Of a stretch of 37,927 nucleotides of DNA, positions 15,972 to 24,362 are shown piece after piece. Source of the stretch: PCC-10605 sp964409355 (lineage in GTDB: Bacteria > Cyanobacteriota > Cyanobacteriia > Cyanobacteriales > Cyanobacteriaceae); contig CAYPDC010000026.1 of NCBI GenBank assembly GCA_964409355.1, forward strand, positions 1 through 37,927. The letters run 5' to 3'. Made by a program: the position numbers and the translations under genes. Positions within the stretch are counted from its first letter, which is position 1. Each line of letters begins with the position of its first letter. The notes beneath the pieces were generated by a model. That model was not told the origin of the DNA. It saw only the letters and a program-made list of their open reading frames with translations, and searched no databases.

Positions 15972-16886
15972 ATGTCTTCATTTGGGGTTGTTTCTTTACA
16001 AAATCCAAAGCCTTTTCTTAAATGGGTAGGGGGGAAAACGCAATTAATAAATGAAATTGATCAATTAATCAATAAAATTGTTTATAAAGAAAAAAATAAA
16101 TTTTGTTATATAGAACCATTTGTAGGAGGGGGAGCAGTATTATTTCGGATTTTAAACCAATTTGATAATATAGAAAATATAGTTATCAATGATATTAATT
16201 ATAATTTGGTTAATGCTTATAGAGAAATACAAAAAAATCATTTAGAATTAATAGATTTATTATTAGAGATAGAAACACAATTTTATACTTTAAAAACTAT
16301 TCAAGAAAAGCAGAAATTTTATTTAGTCAAGAGAGAAACTTTTAATTCTATTCATGATTGCTCTAGAGAAAAGATAGCTTTATTGTTATTTTTGAATAAA
16401 ACTTGTTTTAATGGATTATATAGAGTTAACAAAAAGGGTAAGTTTAATGTTCCTTTTGGAAAATATAAAAAACCAAATATTTGTGATAAAGATAATTTAA
16501 TATCTGTTCACCATTATCTGCAAAAAGTGAAGATTGTGCAAGGAGATTTTCAAGAAACTTTAAAATATGCGACAAGCCATACTATATTTTATTTAGATCC
16601 ACCTTATAAACCCATTAATTCCACGTCATCTTTTACCTCTTATGCTGAACAAATTTTTGATGATAACGAACAAATAAGATTAAAAGAATTTTGTGATCAA
16701 ATTCATAGAAAAGGAAATTATTTTATTCTTAGTAATTCTGATGTAAAAAATTATGATAGTTCAAATAAATTTTTTGATGAGCTTTATAAGCAATATAATA
16801 TAAAAAAGGTAAAAGCAAGAAGGAATATTAATTCAAAAGGAAATAAAAGAGGGGAGATTTTTGAACTTATAATTACAAACTTCTAA
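15972..16886 (+). CDS. Dam-type DNA adenine-N6 methyltransferase (D12 class)
   Basis: The 304-aa enzyme methylates adenine using AdoMet. The alpha-class order of motifs is clear: 'PFLKWVGGKTQL' (residues about 14-25), AdoMet-binding 'EPFVGGGAVLF' (about 48-58), the 'NKTCFNGLYRVNKKGKFNVPFGKY' block (about 139-162), and catalytic DPPY at residues 209-212. Enzymes of this form (Dam, M.DpnII) recognise GATC, which is also the core of the HIP1 octamer so frequent here; target specificity is inferred. No restriction gene adjoins it: hypA lies on the opposite strand 41 nt away. It therefore looks like an orphan. Its codon use is noticeably more AT-rich and lysine/asparagine-heavy than its neighbours, which may mean later acquisition. 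Confidence 0.92.
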   Translation: MSSFGVVSLQNPKPFLKWVGGKTQLINEIDQLINKIVYKEKNKFCYIEPFVGGGAVLFRILNQFDNIENIVINDINYNLVNAYREIQKNHLELIDLLLEIETQFYTLKTIQEKQKFYLVKRETFNSIHDCSREKIALLLFLNKTCFNGLYRVNKKGKFNVPFGKYKKPNICDKDNLISVHHYLQKVKIVQGDFQETLKYATSHTIFYLDPPYKPINSTSSFTSYAEQIFDDNEQIRLKEFCDQIHRKGNYFILSNSDVKNYDSSNKFFDELYKQYNIKKVKARRNINSKGNKRGEIFELIITNF

Positions 16887-16927
16887 GTTAATTTTTATAG
16901 CTTTCTAACTTATTCAACAAATCCTAA

Positions 16928-17272
16928 TTAAGTGATAATTTCTAATGAACTTAATTCTATCTCTTTTCCCTCTAAAATATCATTACTGAATTGATGACAA
17001 TTAGGGCATTCAAAAATATATCCCGTTGGATAAAATTTTTCTTGACAAGATTGACAATAACAACAAACTGCGATGGTTTCTATTTTCAGACTTGCATTAG
17101 ATGCGATCGAGTTTTCTGCCACTACCTCAAAGGCAAATTCTAAGGCTTGGGGTATTACTCCTGATAATTCCCCTATTTTCATCACAATGACTTTTATTTG
17201 CTTCGCTTTTTGAGCTTGGGCATAATTAATAGCTATTTCTAAAGTCGATTCCATTATACTTATTTCGTGCAT
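16928..17272 (-). CDS. hypA: Hydrogenase nickel-incorporation protein HypA
   Basis: HypA delivers Ni2+ to the NiFe-hydrogenase large subunit together with HypB. The 114-aa protein has the nickel-binding N-terminus MHE (His2) and 'SIMESTLEIA'. A structural zinc site is formed by C73-x2-C76 and C89-x2-C92. Length and motif spacing are standard. It lies 12 nt downstream of the hydrogenase protease gene, clearly in one transcript. No other hyp or hox gene is in the window, so the maturation genes appear dispersed, as is common in cyanobacteria. Confidence 0.95.
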   Translation of the reverse strand: MHEISIMESTLEIAINYAQAQKAKQIKVIVMKIGELSGVIPQALEFAFEVVAENSIASNASLKIETIAVCCYCQSCQEKFYPTGYIFECPNCHQFSNDILEGKEIELSSLEIIT

Positions 17273-17284
17273 GATTTTGTCTCA

Positions 17285-17761
17285 TTATTCTGTAAAAGTG
17301 TTAACTATATATTTAATAACTTTATCTGCTTCTTTTTTCACTTCTTTTGATATTTCTTCTCCCAATTCTATATTTTTTATAGGAATAGTAATTAACCATG
17401 TTTTTGGTGTTTTTTGATATAAATAATTAACAAGATGAATGAGGAATTCTGCATTTATGTGATGTGTCCAATTATTCTTGCTGTTAAGTCTATTTACCTC
17501 TATTTCTTTTATTTTTATTCTATCACTATTTACCTCTGCATCTATAAAAATAATTTGCTCAAACTGAATTATTTTTTCTGCTAATTCTGGAGTTAATTGA
17601 TGTGTAGCAATAGCTGTTAGTTCTTTTAATTTCATCTCGGAAAGTTCGCTCTGGGAGGCTGTGTTTATGGCGATCGCAACTATTTGTCCTATACCATCAT
17701 CTGACCGTAAACTATTACCATATCCAATTACTAAAGTCGGTTTCTTTTCCAGATTAATCAT
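17285..17761 (-). CDS. hoxW: Hydrogenase maturation endopeptidase (HoxW-like)
   Basis: This 158-aa M52-family protease removes the C-terminal peptide of the NiFe-hydrogenase large subunit after Ni insertion. Metal-contact positions are visible: 'GYGNSLRSDDGIG' with Asp22, 'FIDAEV' with Asp74, and the His pair at 100-101 in 'THHINAEFL'. The sequence resembles cyanobacterial HoxW (bidirectional hydrogenase) more than HupW, but I judge this from memory. It is followed 12 nt later by hypA and preceded by recG (42 nt), all minus strand. That implies that a bidirectional hydrogenase is encoded elsewhere in this genome. Confidence 0.85.
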   Translation of the reverse strand: MINLEKKPTLVIGYGNSLRSDDGIGQIVAIAINTASQSELSEMKLKELTAIATHQLTPELAEKIIQFEQIIFIDAEVNSDRIKIKEIEVNRLNSKNNWTHHINAEFLIHLVNYLYQKTPKTWLITIPIKNIELGEEISKEVKKEADKVIKYIVNTFTE

Positions 17762-17803
17762 TCAGATTTTTCTCTTTAATTCTTGATTTTATTTATTATT
17801 GAG

Positions 17804-20290
17804 CTAAGTCAAAATTTCATTGCCAATTAACTTTTCATAACGTCTTTGCAACTCATCCTTAAGACTTTCTCCTTCTTGCATATATCTATCCTGCAATAAA
17901 ATCTTCTCCGCCGCTTCTCTTGCTAATACTAACACCTCTTGGTCTTCCACTAAACTAGCTAGGGCAAAATCGGGTAAACCCGATTGACGACTACCTAATA
18001 CTTCACCCGGTCCTCTTAATCTCAAATCCATTTCGGATATAAAGAAACCATCTTGGGATTGTTCAAGTACGTTTAATCTTTGAATACTATCAGGAGTTTT
18101 ACTGCTTGTCACTAGCAAACAGAAAGATTTATGACTACCTCTACCGACTCTCCCCCTTAACTGATGTAATTGGGATAAGCCAAAACGTTCGGCATTTTCG
18201 ATTAACATTACCGTAGCATTAGGTACATCGACACCGACTTCTATCACTGTTGTCGAAACAATTATTTGAGTTTCGTTATCTCTAAAAGCACTTAAAGCCT
18301 CGTCTTTTTCCGCCGATGACATTCTCCCATGAAGTAAGCCAACATTGAAATCAACAAAGATTTTTTCCTTAAATTTCTCATACTCTGCGATCGCAGCTTT
18401 GAGATCTAATTTTTCTGATTCTTCAATCAGTGGGAAAATGACATAAGCCTGTCTTCCTTGGGCAACTTCTCGCTTAATCAATTCGTAGGCTTGGGGGCGT
18501 TGTCTGCCTGTTAACACCGTTGTTTGAATGGGTTGTCTGCCGGGAGGTAACTCATCAATTTGACTGACATCTAAGTCACCGTGAAGGGTTAATGCAAGGG
18601 TGCGAGGAATCGGTGTTGCTGTCATACTCAAAACGTGCGGCGATCGCCCCTTTGACAGTAATTTTGCCCGTTGTTGCACCCCGAAGCGATGTTGCTCATC
18701 AATGACAACTAAACCCAGATTACAGAATTGTACAGGATCTTGGAGCAGGGCGTGAGTGCCGATTAAAAGGGGTAATTCACCACTTTCGAGTTGGGCATGA
18801 ATTTCCCTACGTTTAGCAGTTTTGGTTGAACCTGTGAGCAATTCTACAGGCAAATGGAGCATATTAAACCAACCTACTATTTTACGGTAATGTTGTTCTG
18901 CTAATACTTCTGTTGGCGCCATCAATGCCCCTTGATAGCCTGATTGTAAGGCAGTTAAGATGGCAAATACAGCGACTATTGTTTTACCTGCCCCTACATC
19001 TCCTTGTACTAAACGATTCATGGGAGAAGGGGACTTGAGGTCTTGGATTATTTCTTCTATGACTCTTTTTTGAGCGTTGGTGAGGTCGAAAGGCAAAATT
19101 TTGTTAAATTCTTCGATTAGCCTACCATTAGGGGTAAAAGACACGGCTAGACGGCTCTCCTTTTGTTCTTGTCTGCGTCGCAAAAATCCTAGTTGTAGAT
19201 AGAAAAATTCATCGAAGATTAATCGGCGTCTAGCATGAGATAATTGTTCTTGATTTTCGGGATAATGGATTCGTGCGATCGCCTCTTGTAATTCCATCAA
19301 ACCATATTGTTGCTTAAGAGTCACGGGGAGAGGATCATTAACTTGCGGTAAAGCCACCATCGCCTCCATGATACCATGACGAATCACATCGGCGGGAATC
19401 CCATCGGTGAGAGGATAAACAGGCAATAAACGCCCAATTTTGAGGGAATTAATATTTCCCCCCTGAGAGTCCAACACCTCAAACTCAGGATTTTCTAAAG
19501 TGATACCATACTTATTTTCTTTCACCAACCCCGATGCGGCAACGATGGCATTACGGGGAAATTGTCGCTTCATCTTTTCCTGCCATCCCCGATTGCTATA
19601 AAAATTTCCAGCAAAAAAACGACTTACTTTGACTTCTCCGGTGCGATCGATGAGAATAAGACTAAAGATAGTTAACCTCTTGTTTTTCGGACTAGTGAAA
19701 CAGTCACATTTTTTGATTTTCCCAACAATAGTAACGGTTTCCCCCGCAATCAAATCCTTAATATTTACTTGACGAGCATAGTCAATATGATCTCTAGGAT
19801 AATAGAAAAGTAAATCTCGAATGGTACTTATGCCCAACTTTTTCAACAACTCCCTTTGTCTGAGAGAAATTGCCTTAAGTAAAGTGACAGAATCATCTAA
19901 CTTAAGAGTAACAGGAGAAACAGAGGTGGGAGAAGGAGGTTTAACTTCCGCCACCGTAAGAGGTTTTATTTCTTCTATCACGGGCTGATAATGAGGCTTA
20001 TTCGCCACCATCTCTTTCACTTGTACAATCAAAGCTAAAGTTTGACTAATTAAATCTTCCCTTTCAACGGTAGTCAACTGGGAATAACGGGCAAATTTTT
20101 TAGCGGTTTCCTGCCAACGAAAAGCGACAAGAAGATTGGTGACAGGGGGAGTTTCACCAAAAGTTAAACAGAGAAACTCACTGAAGCGATACTGTTTTCC
20201 TTTGATGTTTTTATAACCATATTCCGCCTCTACTTGTAAGGCTTTTTCTATCCTCTCCCAATCAAATTTTTCAGGGTTAATTTTGCTCAT
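17804..20290 (-). CDS. recG: ATP-dependent DNA helicase RecG
   Basis: RecG remodels stalled forks, R-loops and Holliday junctions. The 828-aa protein has the expected order. A cyanobacterial N-terminal extension (about residues 1-130, absent from the roughly 690-aa E. coli protein) comes first. The wedge/OB domain ('LFYYPRDHIDYA', 'TIVGKIKKCDCF') follows. Helicase domain 1 has Walker A GDVGAGKT (near 430) and the DEQH box in 'VIDEQHRFGVQQR' (near 530). Helicase domain 2 contains 'GLLHGRMSSAEKDEAL' and 'LHQLRGRVGRG', and the C-terminal 'GPGEVLGSRQSGLPDF' block closes the protein. There is no frameshift. It is the first of three closely spaced minus-strand genes, before hoxW and hypA, an arrangement with no obvious functional link. 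Confidence 0.97.
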   Translation of the reverse strand: MSKINPEKFDWERIEKALQVEAEYGYKNIKGKQYRFSEFLCLTFGETPPVTNLLVAFRWQETAKKFARYSQLTTVEREDLISQTLALIVQVKEMVANKPHYQPVIEEIKPLTVAEVKPPSPTSVSPVTLKLDDSVTLLKAISLRQRELLKKLGISTIRDLLFYYPRDHIDYARQVNIKDLIAGETVTIVGKIKKCDCFTSPKNKRLTIFSLILIDRTGEVKVSRFFAGNFYSNRGWQEKMKRQFPRNAIVAASGLVKENKYGITLENPEFEVLDSQGGNINSLKIGRLLPVYPLTDGIPADVIRHGIMEAMVALPQVNDPLPVTLKQQYGLMELQEAIARIHYPENQEQLSHARRRLIFDEFFYLQLGFLRRRQEQKESRLAVSFTPNGRLIEEFNKILPFDLTNAQKRVIEEIIQDLKSPSPMNRLVQGDVGAGKTIVAVFAILTALQSGYQGALMAPTEVLAEQHYRKIVGWFNMLHLPVELLTGSTKTAKRREIHAQLESGELPLLIGTHALLQDPVQFCNLGLVVIDEQHRFGVQQRAKLLSKGRSPHVLSMTATPIPRTLALTLHGDLDVSQIDELPPGRQPIQTTVLTGRQRPQAYELIKREVAQGRQAYVIFPLIEESEKLDLKAAIAEYEKFKEKIFVDFNVGLLHGRMSSAEKDEALSAFRDNETQIIVSTTVIEVGVDVPNATVMLIENAERFGLSQLHQLRGRVGRGSHKSFCLLVTSSKTPDSIQRLNVLEQSQDGFFISEMDLRLRGPGEVLGSRQSGLPDFALASLVEDQEVLVLAREAAEKILLQDRYMQEGESLKDELQRRYEKLIGNEILT

Positions 20291-20462
20291 TGATCCTGCT
20301 TATCTACATAATCTCAATCAATATTCTAATTGATAAGCTAGGATACATCTCCGTTTACAAGATAATAAAGCACTTCCATAAGGCGGGGCTGTTTCATTTT
20401 CGAGAAACAAAAAAGAGGGGGGGGATGGAGGGATGAGAAGATAAGAGAGAATTATAAATTCA

Positions 20463-21371
20463 TCATTCATCATTTTCATTAGTAGTAATTAATTGCAAAG
20501 ATACTAAGGCTAAAGCAATTAAAAGTAAAATACTCGTACTTGCAGAAGCATAACCGAAATTAAATTGACGAAAAGCCTGTTCATAGATATAAAATGCTAA
20601 TATATTAGTAGAATTTAATGGTCCTCCTCCGGTCATAACGTAAACTTGTTCAAAGGATCTAAATGTGAATATACTGGTGGTAATAATCGCAAAAATCAGG
20701 GTTGGTTTTAAGGCAGGGAGGGTTACATACCATACTTTTGCCCAAAAATTTGCCCCATCTAATTCTGCGGCTTCGTAGCGATTTTGTGGAATGGTTTGTA
20801 ATCCCGCTAAAAATACCACTAAATTAAAGCCAATTTGTCGCCAGATGCTGAAAATAATTAATACAGGCATAGCCCAAAAGGTGCTGTTAAGCCAGTTAAC
20901 AGGGGGAAAATTGAGTTGTAAGAGTATTTGATTGATTGTACCATTATTTTGAAATAACCACCGAAATGCTAATCCCATTGCCACTAAGGAGGTAATAGAA
21001 GGTAAGAAATAGGCGGTGCGAAAAAATCCTTTTAACGGGATATTTTGATTAAGGAAAATGGCTAATATTAAAGGGATTATTATACTAGGAATAATTGTAA
21101 AGATTGAGAAGTAAATAGTGTTGAAAATAATTTGAGAAAAATCTGGATCAATCATGAGTTTTTGATAATTTTTTAAGCCTATCCAATGAATGTTAATGAT
21201 ATTTCCATCGGTAAAACTAAGATAAATTACCATTAAAATGGGGATAAATAAAAATATAGCCAATATGGTTAATGCGGGGCTTAAAAATAACCATCCTCGC
21301 CAATTTATTTGATTTAATTTGTTTAAGATATTCCTCTTTTTTTCTTGTTTACTTTTATCCACATTCAACAT
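20463..21371 (-). CDS. ABC sugar-type transporter permease (MalF/UgpA family)
   Basis: This 302-aa inner-membrane protein has six predicted membrane helices. The first is at about residues 30-52 ('LFLSPALTILAIFLFIPILM'). The cytoplasmic EAA loop 'EAAELDGANFWAKVWYVTLP' (about 197-216) contacts the ATPase. The family imports sugars, glycerol-phosphate or, in cyanobacteria, osmolytes such as glucosylglycerol. The substrate cannot be read from the permease. Its usual partners (solute-binding protein, second permease, ATPase) are not adjacent: recG lies downstream and decayed DNA upstream. It is either a dispersed component or a leftover of a broken operon. The frame itself is intact. Confidence 0.85.
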   Translation of the reverse strand: MLNVDKSKQEKKRNILNKLNQINWRGWLFLSPALTILAIFLFIPILMVIYLSFTDGNIINIHWIGLKNYQKLMIDPDFSQIIFNTIYFSIFTIIPSIIIPLILAIFLNQNIPLKGFFRTAYFLPSITSLVAMGLAFRWLFQNNGTINQILLQLNFPPVNWLNSTFWAMPVLIIFSIWRQIGFNLVVFLAGLQTIPQNRYEAAELDGANFWAKVWYVTLPALKPTLIFAIITTSIFTFRSFEQVYVMTGGGPLNSTNILAFYIYEQAFRQFNFGYASASTSILLLIALALVSLQLITTNENDE

Positions 21372-21396
21372 CTATTTTCAATTAAGTATTCAATTT

Positions 21397-21475
21397 TACA
21401 ATAACTTCGCAAAAGAGCATCGGCACCTTTAGGCATGGGATCTATACTTCGACTACGCTTAGTACAAGTTGCGAC
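21397..21475. repeat. Dispersed intergenic repeat mosaic
   Basis: ACAATAACTTCGCAAAAGAG then CATCGGCACC (21397-21426) nearly repeats at 37886-37915. ATACTTCGACTACGC (21443-21457) recurs exactly at 35322-35336. Both are intergenic and non-coding, and the second is a motif common in cyanobacterial spacers. Confidence 0.55.
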
Positions 21476-21569
21476 ACTATCAACGGGTGAGTGAATTTTT
21501 TTTTAATTAGTTGTCATTTTTAATTTTAGTATGTTAAGACAATTATAGAGTTTATTAAAAATAGGAGAA

Positions 21570-21734
21570 TTGGGCAATGGTAGATTTATTCGTAATAGAT
21601 TCGATCGCACCCTCATCCGTCAATGTAATCGCCTAGCTTTGTTAAGCAATCCTTCCCGAAAAGAATTAGGCAGTTTTAGCGAAGATAATATACCCCCTCT
21701 ATGTGAATTAGAAAAATATTTATCAAATAATTAG
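21570..21734 (+). pseudogene. C-terminal remnant of an AAA+ ATPase gene (SpoVK/CbbX-like)
   Basis: A 54-codon frame beginning at a TTG reads 'GNGRFIRNRFDRTLIRQCNR', then a tail ending 'CELEKYLSNN' and a TAG stop. 'GN-RF-RN-F-R...RQ-NR' is the sensor-2 region typical of the C-terminal lid of CbbX/SpoVK-type AAA+ ATPases. The Walker A and B parts are absent upstream, where the frame is closed at 21546. It is therefore the 3' end of a deleted gene. AGGAG lies too close to the TTG to be a good initiation signal. Confidence 0.5.
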
Positions 21735-21741
21735 TTTGTAG

Positions 21742-21767
21742 GTTGGGTTACGCTTTGCTAACCCAAC
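21742..21767. repeat. Palindromic intergenic repeat (GTTGGGTTA hairpin), copy 2
   Basis: The hairpin is identical to the one at 1397-1422, with the flanking GTAG on the opposite side, so the two are in inverted orientation. It sits 8 nt after the stop of the AAA+ remnant and directly before the frameshifted remnant. Confidence 0.75.
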
Positions 21768-21775
21768 AGAAAAAA

Positions 21776-22031
21776 TTAAGTTAATTTTCAAGACAGAAAT
21801 AGCACTAAAAATATTCAATTATCAATATTTTAAAAATTCAGAATCAGCACTAAAAGGCAAAACAAAAAACTCTTGGGATGTAATCCTGATATTGGTACAC
21901 CAGATAAAATCATTAAATTTATTGAAAAAGGTGGATTTTACCTGTTGTATATTTATGTTTATTATAAAGAAACTAACGATGATTTGAAGTTTGTTAAACA
22001 AAAGGAAAAATTTACATCACTACATCTTTAA
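21776..22031 (+). pseudogene. Frameshifted gene fragment, possibly a restriction-endonuclease relative
   Basis: Two overlapping frames join into one protein-like sequence. The first (to about 21887) reads 'FKTEIALKIFNYQYFKNSES' and 'GKTKNSWDVIL'. The second (from about 21880 to TAA at 22029) reads 'NPDIGTPDKIIKFIEKGGFY' and on to 'YVYYKETNDDLKFVKQKEKF'. One indel near 21880-21890 explains the break. The start is lost and a stop follows soon after. The 'GGFYLLYIYVYYKE' segment reminds me of a type II restriction-enzyme family, but I cannot confirm this. The methylase at 15972 is 5 kb away and not an obvious partner. Confidence 0.45.
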
Positions 22032-22081
22032 GATTACCAGAAATAAGTTGAATCTGTATGTATGACAGGAATTAGAGAAAA

Positions 22082-22155
22082 CGAGTACGGAGGGACTTGA
22101 ACCCCCGACACCCAGAACCGGAATCTGGTGCTCTATCCAACTGAGCTACGCACCC
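22082..22155 (-). tRNA. tRNA-Arg (anticodon CCG)
   Basis: The minus strand folds as a full cloverleaf of 74 nt. The acceptor GGGTGCG pairs with CGTACTC (with G-U pairs). The D arm contains AGCTCAGTTGGATAGAGC. The anticodon stem is CCAGA/TCTGG with loop TTCCGGT, which places CCG at the anticodon. The T arm contains GGTTCAAGTCC. The discriminator base is G and the 3' CCA is not encoded. It reads the CGG codon, rare in such an AT-rich genome. Confidence 0.95.
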
Positions 22156-22230
22156 AAGTTTATACTCATCTTATGATAACATAAAATGTTTTTCTGCTAT
22201 CAATTAATTTTGAAAAAAGAAAAAATAAAT

Positions 22231-22278
22231 CTCCCGTTAATAAAGAAAATTATAACCGCTAGAAAAATTTAACGGGAG
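22231..22278 (-). terminator. Terminator downstream of rpsR
   Basis: CTCCCGTTAA (22231-22240) and TTAACGGGAG (22269-22278) form a perfect 10-bp stem with a 28-nt AT-rich loop. On the minus strand it is followed by ATTTATTTTTTCTTTTTT. It lies 59 nt after the rpsR stop and before the tRNA gene. Confidence 0.7.
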
Positions 22279-22336
22279 TGTTTTTCTATTATTTTGTGAT
22301 TTAGAAAAATGACGACTAAATCCTCAAAATTAAGAT

Positions 22337-22552
22337 TTAACCTTCTACATTTAAGAAGGGTAATAATGCTAACTGTCTAGCTCTTTTAACTGCGGTGGTT
22401 AAGTCTCTTTGTTGCCGTGCTGTTAAACCAGTGATACGACGGGGTAACATTTTTCCCCTTTCAGTAACAAATTTATAAAGCAATTCTAAGTCTTTATAAT
22501 CTATCTTCTGATCTAGGGGAATAGGAGATAATCTTTTGCGAAAATAAGCCAT
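22337..22552 (-). CDS. rpsR: 30S ribosomal protein S18
   Basis: S18 sits on the 30S platform with S6. The 71-aa protein matches the family in length and content: 'IDYKDLELLYKFVTERGKML' and 'PRRITGLTARQQRDLTTAVK', then 'RARQLALLPF'. It lacks the cysteine zinc ligands found in some S18 paralogues. It follows rpmG by 51 nt on the same strand, the usual cyanobacterial and chloroplast pairing, and is closed by the hairpin at 22231-22278. Confidence 0.97.
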   Translation of the reverse strand: MAYFRKRLSPIPLDQKIDYKDLELLYKFVTERGKMLPRRITGLTARQQRDLTTAVKRARQLALLPFLNVEG

Positions 22553-22603
22553 AATTTACCTTTAATTTTTACTTTTAGTTTTTAATAATTGTACCGAATA
22601 ACA

Positions 22604-22798
22604 CTATTTAATTTCTTTATGAATAGTATGTTTATTACAATGGGTACAGAATTTTTTGAGTTCCATTCTACCAGTGGTATTTCTTCTATTTTTCATGGTA
22701 GTATAACGGGAAACCCCTTTAGAACGTTTATCGGGATTAGTACGACACTCTGTGCATTCAAGAGTGATGATCAAACGGACACCTTTTTTACTTGCCAT
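22604..22798 (-). CDS. rpmG: 50S ribosomal protein L33
   Basis: The 64-aa protein begins 'MASKKGVRLIITLECTEC' and has two CxxC pairs (C-T-E-C near residue 15-18 and C-T-H-C near 55-58), i.e. the zinc-binding form of L33 with 'RYTTMKNRRNTT' between them. It is the first gene of the rpmG-rpsR transcript, with a good promoter about 30 nt upstream. It is divergent from der. Confidence 0.96.
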   Translation of the reverse strand: MASKKGVRLIITLECTECRTNPDKRSKGVSRYTTMKNRRNTTGRMELKKFCTHCNKHTIHKEIK

Positions 22799-22828
22799 TT
22801 TTTTAGCTTAAGTTACTATAGGAGTGAT

Positions 22829-22838
22829 TTTATACACA
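22829..22838 (-). promoter_or_regulatory. rpmG-rpsR promoter (-10)
   Basis: On the minus strand TGTGTATAAA (extended -10, hexamer TATAAA at 22834-22829) lies about 31 nt before the rpmG ATG. No clear -35 is seen. Confidence 0.5.
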
Positions 22839-22948
22839 ATCTACTATTATCTTATATTGATCCCTTTTTTGACAAGCCCCTTTTTTGAGTTCGGAGTTCT
22901 GGGTTCAAAGTTCAGAGTAGGGAACAGGCAAATAAATCATAAATAAGG

Positions 22949-22954
22949 TATAAT
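22949..22954 (+). promoter_or_regulatory. der promoter (-10)
   Basis: A perfect TATAAT lies 37 nt before the ATG at 22992, which would give a leader of about 31 nt. This supports the shorter start for der, because the upstream in-frame ATG at 22953 would overlap the -10 box. Confidence 0.6.
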
Positions 22955-22991
22955 GGTTTATTTGGTTTATATAATCCTCATTCTCAAAATC

Positions 22992-24353
22992 ATGCTTCCC
23001 ATCGTTGCTATAATTGGACGACCTAATGTCGGTAAATCTGCTCTGGTTAATCGTTTATGCGGTGAACAAGATGCTATTGTCTATGATCAACCCGGTATTA
23101 CACGCGATCGCACCTACCGTCGAGCATTTTGGCAGGATCGAGAATTTCAAGTAGTGGATACTGGGGGCTTAGTATTTGACGACGAGACAGAATTCTTACC
23201 TTTGATTCGGGAACAAGCGGAAGCGGCATTGAGTGAGTCGATAGTGGCTATTTTCGTGGTGGACGGCAAAATGGGCTTAACCGCAGGAGATGAGGAAATT
23301 GCCTCTTGGTTACGCTCTCAATCGGTGCCGATCGTGTTGGCGGTAAACAAGTGCGAATCGGAGACTCAGGGTTTAACCTTGGCGGCAGAATTTTGGAATT
23401 TAGGCTTAGGCGAACCTTATCCTATTTCTGCTATCCATGGTAATGGTACTGGTGAGCTACTAGAAAAAGTCGCTGAGTATTTACCTTCTATGGACGAATG
23501 GGAGGAGGTAGAGGAAACAAAAGTTGCGATCGTCGGTCGTCCTAATGTGGGCAAATCAAGTCTTTTAAATGCTTTAACAGGAGAAAAAAGGGCGATCGTC
23601 AGTCCTATTTCTGGTACTACCAGAGATGCCATCGACATGGTGGTAGAAAGGGATGGTAAAACCTACCGTTTGATTGATACCGCAGGGATTAGACGCAAGA
23701 AAAACGTTGACTATGGAGCGGAGTTTTTCAGCATTAATCGAGCATTTAAAGCCATTAGAAGGGCGGACGTGGTATTGTTCGTTATTGACGTTTTAGACGG
23801 CGTTACAGAGCAGGATTTGAAGTTAGCAGGAAGAATTATCGATGAGGGTAAAGCCGCCGTTATCATCGTGAATAAGTGGGATGCGGTAGAAAAAGATACC
23901 CATACTATCTATGAATATCAAAAAGAAATAGGCGATCGCCTCTACTTTATGGAATGGGCGGATCGAATTTTTACCTCTGCCACTACAGGTAAAAGAGTTG
24001 ATAAAATCTTGGATTTGGTAGATACCGCCGCCGAAGGGCATCAAAAACGGGTTAGCACATCAGTAATCAATGAAGTCATCGAAGAAGCAGTGCGTTGGCA
24101 CTCACCCCCTACCAGTCGTCAGGGGAAACAGGGTAAAATTTATTATGGTACTCAAGTGACATCGAAACCACCCACCATTGCTCTATTTGTAAATGATCCA
24201 AAACGCTTTAATGACAGTTATCGTCGTTATATAGAAAAACAATTTAGACAGCAACTAGGCTTTCACGGCACACCTTTAAAACTGCTATGGCGTGGTAAGA
24301 GTTTACGGGAAGGAGAGAGAATGGGTAGTAGTAATCGAGCAACAAAAGTATGA
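22992..24353 (+). CDS. der: Ribosome-assembly GTPase Der (EngA)
   Basis: Der is a double-GTPase factor for 50S maturation. From the ATG at 22992 it is 453 aa, beginning 'MLPIVAIIGRPNVGKSALVN'. The frame is open to 22953, but that extension overlaps the -10 box and is not family-like. G domain 1 has P-loop GRPNVGKS, DTGG and NKCE (a variant of NKxD). G domain 2 (from about residue 177) has GRPNVGKS, 'DTAGIRRK' and NKWD. The C-terminal KH-like domain has 'VNDPKRFNDSYRRYIEKQFR' and ends basic. It is monocistronic, divergent from rpmG. Confidence 0.96.
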   Translation: MLPIVAIIGRPNVGKSALVNRLCGEQDAIVYDQPGITRDRTYRRAFWQDREFQVVDTGGLVFDDETEFLPLIREQAEAALSESIVAIFVVDGKMGLTAGDEEIASWLRSQSVPIVLAVNKCESETQGLTLAAEFWNLGLGEPYPISAIHGNGTGELLEKVAEYLPSMDEWEEVEETKVAIVGRPNVGKSSLLNALTGEKRAIVSPISGTTRDAIDMVVERDGKTYRLIDTAGIRRKKNVDYGAEFFSINRAFKAIRRADVVLFVIDVLDGVTEQDLKLAGRIIDEGKAAVIIVNKWDAVEKDTHTIYEYQKEIGDRLYFMEWADRIFTSATTGKRVDKILDLVDTAAEGHQKRVSTSVINEVIEEAVRWHSPPTSRQGKQGKIYYGTQVTSKPPTIALFVNDPKRFNDSYRRYIEKQFRQQLGFHGTPLKLLWRGKSLREGERMGSSNRATKV

Positions 24354-24362
24354 TGAAAAGTA

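Noticed and set aside
22589..22888. 99-aa plus-strand frame over rpmG
   Set aside because: It is antisense to the clear L33 gene and its promoter, and phenylalanine/serine-rich as shadows of lysine-rich genes are.
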